This document shows, one piece after another, positions 13,396-26,206 of a stretch of 64,000 bases of DNA. The notes under the pieces are model-generated. The model did no database searches. It was given only the letters and a program-made list of their open reading frames with translations, and was not told where the DNA came from. The position numbers and the translations under genes were made by a program. Numbering within the stretch: position 1 is the stretch's first letter; each line of letters opens with the position of its first letter. The DNA comes from Acanthochlamys bracteata (lineage: Eukaryota; Streptophyta; Magnoliopsida; Pandanales; Velloziaceae), in contig CM034128.1 of NCBI GenBank assembly GCA_019914995.1, positions 2,420,501 to 2,484,500 of the forward strand, read 5' to 3'.

Positions 13396-16057
13396 ATGGA
13401 GCAGCAGCAGCAGCAGCGGAGGCTCGCTGTAATTTGCTCTCACCTCCGCCTGTCGCTGCCGGGAATGGGGGCGCTATCTCCTGCCGCGGACCTGTCGCCG
13501 TCCCGCTGCCGTGGGACCCACGAAGAGGCGGACGAGAAGGAAGGGAGTACTGCAGAGAGAGGTAATTGCGTGTTTTGCGCTATTGTCAGAGGCGAGACTC
13601 CGGCTTTCAAGGTAATCCTAACAAGTCTTTTTATGGACTAACAATAATTTGCTGCAAAGTTGAAGTCTTTATTGTTTGATTCAAAGCAAATTGCTATTTT
13701 CAACCATGAACTAGGATTCCATGTACTGTTTTTTGTATGATGCCTAAATAAATTACGATGAGTAGAAGTATCATTACTGAAGCATGATTCTTGTTTTTAT
13801 CAAAGATAATGGAGACGATTTGGTGTTGTTGGAGTTGTTTTGATTCTTAAAATCTTGATATAGAAAATTTATTTACAAGTTAAACACCTGAGAGCTCTCA
13901 GGCAAAGTATCATCAGGCATGAGGTGAACTGGTCTGTTCTTACATCTTATATCTGAATATGTTATATTCTTAAAAAGATGTCCTTGTGGTAAAAGCTGGT
14001 ATCTTCTTTATTCGGTTCAAGCAAAAATTCATAGTTAATCTCTTCTGGTTATGTGCTGTTACCAGTTGTATTGTTTATAAATAGCAGATAGTATTGATAT
14101 GTATTTCTTTTTTCAGCTCTATGAAGATGATACGTGTGTATGCATTTTGGACTCCAGTCCATTGACCTATGGGTAAGGTGCTTTCCTTTAATCTACCATT
14201 TATTTTTCCGCAAAAAGAGTGGAACTGTTAATCATTAGTTTTCTGAAGTATAAAATTAATGATTGTGGATGATACTTCATCGAAGTGTTATCCATAGCAT
14301 AAAGATCATAGTTTCCTCGTTTAGCTAAATGACCTATTCAGCTATCAGGGTGAAGTTTATCATGGACTTCCATTCTTTATTAGTATGAGAACAGTAAAGG
14401 CTCTGTTAATCAGTAAGTGAAGTTCTGCTAGAGGCTCGCTTCAAGTCAGACTTGATCATGTTGCTTCCGTTCTTGTGATGTTCATGCGTATATATCAATT
14501 TTAAAGTAATAGTTTCTGTTCTTTTATTTCATTATATTGCATCTAATCTCTTGTTGCAGACATTCTCTTGTCATTCCGAAGTTGCATTACTCTTCGTTGG
14601 CCGTAACTCCTCCTTCTGTAAGTTACACTTTTATCCAGCTAGTGTTATATTACTTTATTTTATATTAGTGATTGTTCACTAGTAAATTTCTGCACAAGAA
14701 CATGTAAGGAACCCAATTGTCGTTAAGGAACTTAGTTAGAGATACTTGGAAAACTCAAGACATATGGCTGAAGTTGTGTGCTGATATCGAGTTATGGGCA
14801 GGTTGTTGCTGCAATGTGCTCCAAGATACCTTTCTTGAGCAGTGCAATTATGAAGGCTACTCAATGTGGTATGCTACAACAAACCAAGCTCATTGTTAAT
14901 GAATTGTATGGTTATTACTTCTAGTATTCCTGTCGATGTGGAAAGAATCCAGAGTTATTTACATTACTATTTTCAAGATTTGTGTTTCCCTTGAATGCCA
15001 TTTGAGTGATGGTACTGAGAAAAGAAACTTTTCTCTACCATCTGGCTGTTGTAGTAGAGAGACAGGAAGTATTTCAGAAGCTGTTTGAATTATACGAATC
15101 GTAAATGCTAGTGGAACAAATGTATTTTATATTTCTTATTCTAGGATAATCAACCATTGGTTAGAAATAACCTTTTTTATTAGCTTTCACATTGCAATAG
15201 AACTTAGTATGATGTCCTTGCATTTCTATGTAAAATTCTCAAAAAATGAGCATTACAGATCTTTGCATATCTTCATGCTCTATCTATAAGAAGATAAGCT
15301 TTTGGAGTGATGTTTATCTGAGATTGATGAATGTCTGCAGAGTTAGTCAAAAGTTACTCACTAGCACTCTACTCAGAACATATTCTACATAAAGGAAATG
15401 CTTAGATAAAGTAAAGCCTTTTTCCAGAACTTCCCTTGCCTATATAAATTTCTATGCTCCAAATGTGAAAAGTTAAGTTCATGGCATTAACCTGTTCAGG
15501 TTACTCTTATTTTGTGCCACCATCAGTCTTAAAGAAAGATTAGAAACTTGTAGTCATTTCTATATAGAATAAATGTTTAGTTGCCATTTCTAGTCTCCTT
15601 ATGCATTTAATTGCATGGATTCGTTCCTAGCATAATAATATTATCATTTGCAGAGTCTTACAACTTATTGGTCAACAATGGAGCCGCTGCAGGACAAGTA
15701 ATATTTCATGTGAGATTCTTTTATTATTGCTAACTTAACAGATCAAAGTTTCAGTTACAAGAATCAGTCGACCCGTTGATTTTATTTTATCTGCATTTGC
15801 AGACTCATTTTCACATAATTCCGCGTAAGCCTAGTGACAGGTTATGGTGTCATGTGGTAAGTATTCTCAATTACGTTAATATTCTTGCATATTTTCAATT
15901 TGTGATGTAATACTTATAACAGAGCTTCCGAAGGCAACCCTTGAGGAAAGATCATGAAACATTGGTTTTGACAAACTGCATAAAAGAATTTCTATCGTGT
16001 TCGAGTGACGATACCAATGCCAAGGACGATATAAATTCAAAGGAAGCCGATGGATAG
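13396..16057 (+). CDS. HINT3: Histidine-triad protein, adenylylsulfatase HINT3-like
   Basis: HIT-family nucleotide hydrolase resembling Arabidopsis HINT3, for which adenylylsulfatase (APS to AMP plus sulfate) activity is reported. Seven exons: 13396-13611, 14117-14172, 14560-14617, 14802-14868, 15654-15709, 15803-15856, 15923-16057, making 213 residues. The HIT motif is HTHFHII at about residues 151-157, and GHSLVIPKLHY and LLVNNGAAAGQ are typical of the family. The N-terminus has RLAVICSHL at residues 9-17, which fits the PTS2 peroxisomal targeting rule R-L-x5-H-L; Arabidopsis HINT3 carries a similar nonapeptide. A pair C-V-F-C precedes the domain. The chosen start gives MEQQQQQRRLA and needs a CAG repeat run; no other in-frame ATG fits PTS2 at the N-terminus. 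All introns are GT-AG and phases agree. Confidence 0.93.
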
Positions 16058-16789
16058 CTTCTTCCAAATTGTACTATATGGTACTATGCTAGAGCTGTGT
16101 CTGTGCCTATGTGAATTGTAAGTATCTGAACTGTAAATACAGAGCTGGTATTAGCACAGAGAATTCATCACTTGTAATTGAGGAAGTTTCTCTCTGTCAT
16201 ATAGCAATACAATAATTTGCGGAAATTAGCTTTTAAGAGTTTATGAACTTTGGTTGATATATTAATACCAATTTGGATACCGAAAGTATTAGTTGGTATA
16301 AATACCATTATGTGTTCTTCAATAGGTGAAATTCTGTGTATAGTTACGGTTTACTTATACATGTATAGATATATGGATTGCTTAAAATAATATGCATATG
16401 GCTCACACCAAGCACATGAATATTTACAGATGAAATTTGAATGACTACATTACAATCATAACATAAGGGAATATAGCTGCTTCATTCAAACATATCATGC
16501 AGCAAAATCCTTCTCACCGGTTAGGGTTTGTTTCCGATTTGCGAAAATGAGTTCTACAGAAGTGGGTGAGAAGTAGAGCTCATTCGAACTGAGTTTAGTT
16601 TTTATATTTTAATTTTATTTAAAAATAATTTTAAAATGGAAAGTAGAGTTTAAAAATTAAAAGTGAGGAGTTTCTAATGCTAAATATAAGTGAAATTTTT
16701 AGTCCAATAAATAATTAAAATATATAAGCTTTTGAACTTTAAATTTAATTAAAAAAAATAGAATTTGAGCATTTAAAATAAGTCTTTGA

Positions 16790-16990
16790 AGTAAATTTTA
16801 TATTTATATTTGACAGTATTTATGAAAATATATTTTTTTAACAAAAAGTATTTTTATTTTTTAAAAGCGAACTTTAATTTCTAATTAAAAAAGTTTCATA
16901 ACATAAATCTTTTTATATTTTTTAAATTTTAAAATAAATTTTATAGAATACTAAAAAACTTTATTAAAAAATATTATAAAATTAAATATT
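16790..16990. repeat. AT-rich MITE-like repeat block
   Basis: Contains CTTTTTATATTTTTTAAAT then AAAATAAATTTTATAGAAT, matching the block at 55710-55760 almost word for word. Ends are approximate. Confidence 0.5.
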
Positions 16991-17334
16991 AAAATAAAAA
17001 GAATTAGAAAAATAAAATCAAGCACCGAACTGTTTGTGCGCTTCCTTTTATTTCTGTATACTGCCCTGAAGCACACGAGCAGAACTCCGACAACACAAGT
17101 TTCCTTAGTGAAGATAACCCCCGCACGCACAGAGCTCGTGAGTTGGGTTTGCTTATATACAAACGCCTGCACCGTGCGCTCATCTTTTATAACTTGCATC
17201 AAATCACCGAAGAATCAAATCCAATGACTAATATAATAGCACACCCACAAGATGCATTTGTTTGTATGTATTCATTCACTAAATGACAATATTGTCCCTT
17301 TCGTCTGATGAGACACGTATGTTAGTAAGTTTTT

Positions 17335-17945
17335 TAGAACTGAATTTTAGTAATGAATTATTAAAAATAATATTATAAAATGATATATTTTTTAATTAAA
17401 AAATAAATTAGAAATAAATTTTTTTTATAAAAAATAGTTAAAAATAACTTTTCAGTAGAAAAAAAATTATTTTTATGTGCAAAAAGATACACAGTTGGTA
17501 CTGATTCTTCTCTACCGAATCTCTTTGCATGAAAACTTTTATTAAAATAAGTTTTTAATAATTAAGTTCCGTGAAATTAAATTCAATAATAATTAAATTA
17601 AAAAGGTTTGATGAGTTTAGAATAATTAAAATATGAAAATAAATTTGAAACTAAAATTAGATAAAAGAGAATTAATTTTATGTAACTAAAACACACTAGG
17701 AAATCTTAGGCATTACGTTCTGAAAAATATTTTTTAATTTTTTCAATTCAAATTTTTAATTAACTTTTTTATAATTTTTGTAAAATTTATATAAAAATTT
17801 TAAAACTTAAAAATTCATACTTGATATATTATTAATTAAATTTTTTAGTTTTTTATAATAAACAAATAAATTTTATATTTTAAAAATAAAAGAAATAACT
17901 TTTATTTGGGAAAAATATTTTTTTCAAAGCGATCCAAAAAGGCCT
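17335..17945. repeat. Two adjacent AT-rich repeat blocks
   Basis: Blocks at 17335-17480 and 17700-17945 share AT-rich words with the dispersed family. The second ends near a CGATCCAAAAAGGCC sequence. It is not clear whether these are two insertions or one older, diverged element. Confidence 0.35.
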
Positions 17946-18389
17946 TAAAATTTACATCCCAAAAAACAAACAGTTTCCTCCATTCTCCGACTATCTTTTT
18001 TGAGAGAAACGGAGAACGAGAATGCTTCACACCTACTAATAATTTAACAAAAAAAAGGGAAAAAAATACTAATAAAGGAAATTAAAAAAAAATAGTGATT
18101 AAAGATTGTCCATATGTATCCACGACATTACAGTGCAGAATCCAAGTGATTTAAAAAATGAGAGTGCAATTATGTTCATAACTCTAAGCTAAATTCAGCA
18201 TTAGCAGGCGCCGCCGAAAAACGACAATGCCAACTGCATTCACACTCAGAATATTATTTTGGTGTTCTTCTTTTTTTTTTTTTCTCTGTATATAAATTAA
18301 CAAGCATGCTGGCATAAGAAGAGAAAAGGATAAAGAGAAAATAAAGGAAAGAATGAACCGCTGCTAGCTGCTCGACGTCTACGAGAGTC

Positions 18390-18390
<1 letters not shown>

Positions 18391-18416
<26 letters not shown>
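18391..18416. repeat. TA dinucleotide microsatellite
   Basis: About thirteen TA units. Confidence 0.85.
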
Positions 18417-18420
<4 letters not shown>

Positions 18421-19743
18421 CTCTGATTATTTTCATAACTTTGTAATCTGCAATCTTTGTGCTTCTTTAAATCGTTTCGCACTCAAGGCATGGATTTCTG
18501 CAAGGTTTATACTTCGAATATGCACAGTACTGATCTAGTACTTTTATTTGTCAGTAATATTGTTGACAATTAGCTAGATTTTTATGCATGATGATTTCCG
18601 AAAAGTTTTTACGATTATTTTGGAGTTCATTATCTTATAGCTGCTGATTGTTGCCATATAGATCTCACAAGTGCGAAGTGCAAAGATGAAAGCATGCATG
18701 AATCTCTGGCTAAGCAGCAAAGAACTTCGAGCTAGTGAAAGTACGCATCTGATCATTTCATAAATGATAACTATCTATATGTTGTGCTCCTGAAGAATAT
18801 GATGGAAGTGTGTTTACTGGTTGCTCATTTTTCTAGAGTCAGTTATCAGTATGTCTTGCTAGTTAATACGAAAACCTCAATAAAGGTTGTAATGTAAGAG
18901 TGTGTCTATAGGAACTAATTAGATCAATAAGTACTTCTTTCCAGGCATACATAATGTGTAGCATTCGAGCTTGCACAACATATGAAGATTACTTAAAATA
19001 ATGGGAAAAAAGTTTCATTTTTAAACAACTAATATAATATGTTCATAAAATCCTATATTCGCTGGTAGAAAAGCTAAAGAAATAGAAAGTTAACAATGGC
19101 ATACATAGCACATGATGTACATGGGAGTAATGCAGGAAGATCAACATAGGCCAGAGGGTTCAAGAATTTAAACGCCTTATACTTACAGTAACATCAAACT
19201 AATTAACAAATGAAACTCAATTCCCAGAATCATCTATATCTTAATTAGTTCTTCCTGGTTACTAGCTTAACTAGCTAGCTACAGGATTCTTCTTCTTCTT
19301 CTTTTTTTCCTGCTTCCTCTTGATCAGTAGTTATTGATAGTTTATGTGCTAGCTAGCTAGTATTGTCGAGTGTTTAAAGAATAAAATAATGAGGGTGGCG
19401 AGGTCTTCCAGGGTCAAAAGGGGACTGAATCCATAACCCTAATTCAAAGATATAAGTATAATATTAGACAGATTAATTTGATTATAAATAATCCTGATGG
19501 TACGTATAAAATAGTAAAATGAATGAAGCCTTTGGGAAAGAAACAATAAAAATGTAAACTAATGATGAATGAATATGCAATAAGCATTCCTAGGGTTTAG
19601 AAAGCTGTGATTCAATTTGGAAAGTAGGAAGGGTAGATGTTAGACCATCGATAGGCTTGAATTATATATTATTCTTATTGTTGTTATTTCTTTCACTCTC
19701 TCTCGATAGGCATACAAAAATTAATACATGATAATACATAAGC

Positions 19744-19746
<3 letters not shown>

Positions 19747-19776
<30 letters not shown>
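19747..19776. repeat. AT dinucleotide microsatellite
   Basis: About fourteen to fifteen AT units in gene-free DNA upstream of the BBM-like gene. Confidence 0.85.
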
Positions 19777-19786
<10 letters not shown>

Positions 19787-22613
19787 GAGAATGTTTTCTT
19801 CAGTTCATAGTGAATCTCTCTACGTAATAAACAGTCCCTTGGATACTTGCCTATTTTATTTCAATCGTAATAGCTACACGTATGGATGCATAACATACAA
19901 GCAGTAAAGTATATAAGAAATATATTGTAAATACTTATATCTAGGAGTGTGAAGTTCAAGAAGGGGGCATGCAAAAGTTAAACTAGCTAGCTAGTTCATG
20001 AAAAACCGGCCCTGGGGAAGAAGGCTTCAAGGAAGGATTGTTCTTAATTAAGATGGTGGGATTAATGCAGAACAAATCCCCAATAATTGTGTTATGTCAC
20101 AACTAAGGCTGATGAACCATATATATCTATACCTAGAGTAGTGCCCCCTTTATGTAGATTTTCAGTATATATATGATATCGTTTCATGCATGCGATCGAT
20201 GCTTGCTCTTTATTGTTTTGTGTATCTTTTGGATTCCAAGGGCATGCAATTAGAGGCTGTAGTGTAACGTTTGGATTAATTCTGACTGAACAAATCCCTA
20301 TTGACATAATTAGCTAGCTCTATAATGGCTAGTGTCCCTACACTAGATATACATCTAATATTGAACCTTTACATGTAGGAATGAATACACATAAATCTTA
20401 TTGTAACATAAATAATAATAATAAGGATTTTTATTGTATATATAGTTATCAAAGGTTTTTGAATTTTTTGGGTTGGGGTGCTATATAAATATATAAATAT
20501 AGAAGAAGGTGACCGAGGAGGCACGGGCGCTCCGCCGATTTCTCCGAGGACGTCCTTCGTGTTCATGTTCATGTTCATACATTGCTTTGCATTATGCCAC
20601 ACACGCACTTTATTTACGGTCTTACCCTTTCCCCTTGAACCTTGTGAACCTATTATCATATCATTTACTTAAACTAATGTTAAAAGCTTCAACTTCTTGA
20701 TCACAATTAAAGGTTATCAGAAGATTTGTTTGACTAGTGTTTTGACTGATGATCACGATCTTGATCTGATGAAGGTTTCAGTTATTTTTGTTGTGCATAT
20801 TATGTAGATATGAGTATATTCAAAGGGTGTAGCTTCACTTGAATTGATGTGGATCCTTTTGAAATTGACAATGATAATTTGTTTTAGGTTATCTGTTGGG
20901 TGCATGCATATGCATGGTAACTTGGAGTAGAATTTCTGTTGTTCTGGTTTAAAATCTGAGTCATCTTAAACTTAAAGTGCTTAATCTATATATAATCTTA
21001 TGAAAATAATTAAGAATATGAAAGTATAGGTGCGTGGATAAGTTATGCAGTTTTCAAGAAGGCCAGGCAACATTGGATCATTTTGCATTGGGTTGCTTAG
21101 ATTCTACTACTCTTCGACATTTTTTATATGCCCAAGGAATTGAGTCACGAGCGGTCCGTGGAAAGTTGGCCGACCACCGGTCGGTAATTTTATTAATATC
21201 ATCCGATCCATAACATGCAGCTTCTCCTCCTCATATACGTAAGTGACTTCTGTATATATTAACAAAATTTCATACACTTAACAAAATTTCCTATATCAGA
21301 CAAGGAATGAAGTTCAACTAATCGTTGTATGTATATACATTTGCATGCATGGCGCTGTTCATGCAAGCCCACGTCAATTAATAAAACCCTCCTTCATTAT
21401 ACTCGTGCAATAAGTAGCGAGTAACGACCCTTCATTGCACGTTCACACGCTTCATATACTGATTTGTGTTTCCATACTGAACGCTGAAGTCTACGTTCAA
21501 AAAACGTGACTTCTGTGTATTTGCTTTTGGCAACAGTAAACAAACCCTACTTTAATACAACTCTCTCTCTTACTAAATTCTAAACTTCAAAGTTTAAATA
21601 AATAGATAGAGTATTAATTATTATGATAATTAATTGTTATTAAGTGATTAGATTACCGAGAGGGTGAATTAAATTTTTACCGGTGGAGGGAAACAGGTAG
21701 GGGCAGGGCAGGCTTTGGTAGTTTGTATTTTAAAATGTAAATATAATCTTTATGATTTATTCATTGCTTGACGGTCAAACTTTCACAGTTGCGACCACCG
21801 ATATAAAATCCCACTCAATCTCTTTTAAATTTAATCTTTCTTCTATTAATATTTTAATCTCGCTCCGTACATACATTGTTCTTAATTAATTATGATTTTC
21901 AATGAAGAAATAATACTGATGATGATTAATTGAAAGTTATCAAAGAAATTTCTGCAAAGGAAAAAGAAAGGCGCCGTAAGACAAGGGCTTCTGTCCTCAT
22001 GTGTGGGTGCAGGTACCCTTGTTAATCTCTATCTCTCTCTTTTGTTCTGCTTTTCTTTTCTTCTCAAAAACGGTAAACCATGCATTTTATTGGATAGTGT
22101 GTTACTTGTAATTTGTCATTATTTTCATAATTACTTAATTAGTTTTTCCTTTTATGATCACCAGTTTTGGAAATCATAAGGTCGGTAAAAGCCTTTAAGG
22201 TGAAATCATAGGATTCTTTGAGTTCCTTATTGGATGCATGTTTTTCTTTTCAAGAATGTTGCATGCATTATTATTATTACAATAATGTTTAAAATATATT
22301 TTACCATTGGAAAAAAATTAAACAGGTTTGATTGAGTTGTGATGAAGAAGAACCGTATACTGATGGAGACATGTATTCTACCTGGGCATTATAAATGGTT
22401 GAAGAAGAAGATAATATGTTTGGCATAATTTTTGGATATTTAAAAAAAAATTAAGCTTAAAAAAGTTATGTAAAGTATCATAGTTTTATTAGTTCTATAT
22501 ATGTTTGAAATGAAGTGAAATGTTATTCTTTTTACTTTCTTCCATTCTATGATCAGACCTAACTCTTCATCTTTCATTTCATCCCCCTCTATTGTTTTCA
22601 CTTTCCAAACCCA

Positions 22614-22703
22614 ATGCAACATTTCTCTGCCTCTCTCTCACTGCAGCAACAACAACAACAACAGAAACAGCAGCGCTGCAGCATCACCACTTCTCTTCTT
22701 TAG
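22614..22703 (+). other. Possible upstream ORF in BBM-like leader
   Basis: A 29-codon ATG-started frame, glutamine-rich (CAACAACAAC run), ends 101 bases before the BBM-like ATG at 22805. If the transcript starts upstream of 22614 this uORF could reduce translation of the main frame. The transcription start is not known, so this is conditional. Confidence 0.35.
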
Positions 22704-22804
22704 ATCATAAAACGACGACCGCCACCGTCCCCAATCACTTATCTCTCTTTCTCTCTGCAGCAGCAGCTAACAGACCATATAAAGCAACATCTGTTTGAGT
22801 CTTA

Positions 22805-25800
22805 ATGGGTTCAATGAACAACTGGCTTGGTTTCTCTCTCTCTGGCCACCACCACCAAGACTCTTCTTCTCATGAAACCCAACACCATCACAGTACCTCT
22901 GCCGCCGTTGCTCGACTTATCTCTGGCGAGCCAGATTACTACGGCTCTCTTTCTGCCGCCGCCGACACTACTTCTTTTAGGCCAGATGGCTCTTTTGGTA
23001 TTCTAGAAGCGCCGCAAGGTTTAACCACTTGAATGTTACATGAATGAAATGTAGTATATGAATACTCGATTCAAAAGGTTTTTATTTTTTGTTGATGCTT
23101 TTTCTTTTAAAATGTTTTTTATAGAGTGGAGCATGCAGAGCTTGGATTATAGCAAAGGGAGTGGCAACACTTCTGACCTATCAATGGTAGTGGGAACTAC
23201 AAACTTAAACCAGTCTGCAGTAGCAGCAATGGAAGAAGAACACGAGCCGAAGCTTGAGGACTTCCTCGGTGGCAGGAGCAGTTCTCTCGCTGAAGACTAC
23301 ATTTACTCCAACTGCTCGGTTGCTTCAATCTCCGGTGACGGTGCTGGGAGTGTGAACAGCGAAAGCACTCGTAATAACAATAATAGTAACAGTATCGGGA
23401 TATCGATGATTAAAACATGGTTGCGTAACCAGCCGACTCATTATTCAGTGCAGCAGATGGAAATCAACAGCGGCGCTGGTGGGAAAATGGTACCGGCAGG
23501 AAGCTCGTCGACGCAGAACTTGTCACTATCTATGAACACGGGATCGCAATGCAGTAGCCAGTTGGCGATTGTAGCGAGCAGCAGTGGCGGAGGAGAGAGT
23601 TCGACAGTAGACGAGAAGCAGAAGGGGAGCTCGAGTTGCGGCGGGCTTGACACGCAGACCGGAGCTATTGAGGCTGTCCCGAGGAAGTCGATCGATACTT
23701 TTGGACAGAGAACTTCGATTTATCGTGGCGTTACAAGGTCTGCAATTACATATGCTAATATCTCTATATATCACTCGATTTCTCTCTCTCTCTCTATAAG
23801 AACACAAATCTATTTACCTTTTGTATTTTTTTTTTGGTTCATGGCATATTCTTGATTTAAAGTTGATTATTGTGAGCGACAAGTGTTCGCGATTGCATGC
23901 AATAATAACTTTATCAGAAGACTAACTGTTGCATCTTATTTAATTTGCTAGGATTTATTCCTAAATCTGTTTTGATGTAGTGGTCTTACAGGTTTATCCT
24001 AAGAAGTGTTCAGTCATAATCTAAGAAATTTCTGGTTACTTTGTGGCAATTAATTGACTTCTAATACTTCTGCTCTTCGGCGATTGTGACAGGCATCGGT
24101 GGACGGGAAGGTACGAAGCACACCTTTGGGATAATAGCTGCAGAAGAGAAGGCCAGACTCGCAAAGGGAGACAAGGTAAAATGAAAAGAAAAAAAAAACA
24201 AGTCTTTCGCTCCCTCGATCACTAGCTTGAACTAATACATTTCACTTTTTGCCATAATTTTGGAACCGGCTTCTCCATAACATTATGTACACGCGCATGC
24301 AGTCTACTTAGGTACGGGATACTATCGCCTACTTGGAATCGATCCTTCTTCAAATTTTAATAGTTTTTTGTTCTTTGCTATGTAGTTTTGATCTATTATC
24401 TCTCTGTCTCTCTATGTATATAGGTGGTTATGATAAAGAAGATAAAGCAGCTAGAGCGTATGATTTAGCGGCTCTCAAGTATTGGGGTCCGACTACAACA
24501 ACCAATTTCCCTGTATGCATCTTCTCTTTAATTGATTGATACTTCATTTATTTTATAACTAGATTTTGTTCATGTAATAAGTTTTCCTTGTGTTGTTCTC
24601 TTAGGTAAGCAACTACGAGAAAGAATTAGAAGAGATGAAACCCATGACTAGGCAAGAGTTCGTTGCATCACTTAGAAGGTATATATTGACTTTATTTTTT
24701 TCATGTATGAATCTTTTCATAAAGCAATTAATCTAATTTATCTTGTGCTGCTAATTAAGGTTGTTTATTTTACATAATTTTTATCAATTTACAGAAAGAG
24801 CAGTGGCTTCTCTCGCGGGGCTTCTATGTATCGTGGAGTCACAAGGTTTGCTTATATTCTCTAACTAGGTTCGTCACGATTTTGAAATGCAAGAAGAAAG
24901 GTTTAATTAACACAATGCATGACTTTTTCTTTCCTCAAACTCCAGATGCTGAGTAATTAACATTACATGTTCTTGCCTTTTTGTTTGATAAACTAATCTC
25001 GACTAATTTTATTACTTATATGAGATTCTTATATATATATGTATGTTTACCGTTCAAAGGAGCTTACTGTTTTTCGAATGACATTGACAGACATCACCAG
25101 CACGGAAGGTGGCAAGCAAGAATAGGAAGAGTTGCAGGAAACAAGGATCTTTACCTTGGAACCTTCAGTAAGCTTACTAACCATAAATTTTAGACCACCT
25201 TTTTTAAGCGCACTTACATCAAACTATTCATTGCTTTTCACTATTACTTCCAAAACTCGAGCAATATATTTCTTCTTGCCATTCTTCATCACTGTATTAT
25301 CGAATTGCTAGCTTATGATGTTCATATATTTATTTATCCTTTGAAATGTGAAATGCTTTGATTTGATAATGGTAAAAAAACTTAATTGATTCAGGTACCC
25401 AAGAAGAAGCTGCGGAAGCTTACGACATCGCAGCAATCAAATTCCGCGGCCTCAATGCAGTCACAAACTTTGACATGAGCCGCTATGATGTTAAGGCAAT
25501 CCTCGAAAGCAGTACACTTCCGATTGGTGGTGCTGCAAAACGTCTCAAGGACGCTTCTGTCCATGGAGAATCCATTGATGGACGGAGAACTGATGACGAA
25601 TCAATTACTTCTCATCTCACAGACAGTCTTACTGCTACCTATGGTTCCCATGCTCATGGTTGGCCCACCATTGCCTTCCAACAAGCACAACCGTTGAGCT
25701 ACCATTACCCTTATGGATCACAACCGCACGGATATTGGTGCAAGCCTGAAGATGGAATCACTGTTGCTCAAAGCCTGCAAGATCTTCAACAGCTTCAGCT

Positions 25801-26206
25801 TGGCAGTAGCAGCCACAACTTCTTTCAGCCATCTGCAGTCATGAACAACAACATGATGAACTTGGATTCCTCATCAATGGAGCACAGCACAGGTTCCAAC
25901 TCCGTTGTGTACAATGGTGGATCCTACCGTGGGTACACGGGGGGAAGTGCACTCTATAATGCAATGCCGGTGAGTATGGTTGTTGTTGATCAGAACACTC
26001 ATAACAACCAAGGAAGCACTACCAGTTATGGAGACGGCGGAGGGATGTTTGGATTAACTACTAGTGATCCTTATGGTGCTGCAAGAAATGACGCTTATTA
26101 TCTAGCAATGCAATCTACGGATAGCGTTGCCAATGAACAAAGATGGATGCAAGCAGGTTTAACCCAGGGTACGGAATCGAGGTCTAGCAATATATATGGC
26201 AGGTAA
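22805..26206 (+). CDS. BBM: AP2 transcription factor, BABY BOOM / AINTEGUMENTA-like
   Basis: Nuclear DNA-binding factor of the euANT clade that promotes embryo and meristem identity. Nine exons: 22805-23018, 23125-23737, 24093-24175, 24303-24311, 24424-24512, 24605-24678, 24795-24845, 25091-25167, 25395-26206, giving 673 residues. The fourth exon is only 9 nt and encodes the VYL of the first AP2 repeat, a known feature of this family. The two AP2 repeats lie at about 268-336 and 372-429, joined by a linker with [12 protein letters not shown]. The N-terminus [13 protein letters not shown], the PKLEDFLGG motif near 113-121 and [11 protein letters not shown] near 165-175 point to BBM rather than PLT1/2, AIL5 or AIL6. 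The frame stops at 26204-26206 just before an out-of-frame GAPLFSVWTD, the usual BBM C-terminus. A single extra base or an assembly error may explain this. Confidence 0.93.
24303..24311 (+). other. Nine-nucleotide microexon of BBM-like gene
   Basis: Reads TCTACTTAG between an AG acceptor and a GT donor. It is needed to join GRQ of exon 3 to GGYDKEDK of exon 5 with the conserved VYL between. ANT/PLT genes share this microexon. Confidence 0.9.

Larger units (their letters stand above)
16058..22613. other. Long gene-free region upstream of BBM-like gene
   Basis: The HINT3 3' UTR ends near 16230. After that about 6.3 kb carries no gene I can support. AT-rich repeat blocks lie at 16790-16990, 17335-17480 and 17700-17945. 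TA-type microsatellites occur at 18391-18416 and 19747-19776. A short GC-rich hairpin (CCGACC, three-base loop, GGTCGG) lies at 21170-21185. The region near 20510-20660 is locally more GC-rich, but its open frames overlap on both strands and look like chance. The 3' part is likely the extended promoter of the BBM-like gene. Confidence 0.5.

Noticed and set aside
20369-20700. Overlapping frames on both strands in a GC-richer patch
   Set aside because: No motif, conflicting frames, and no splice context.
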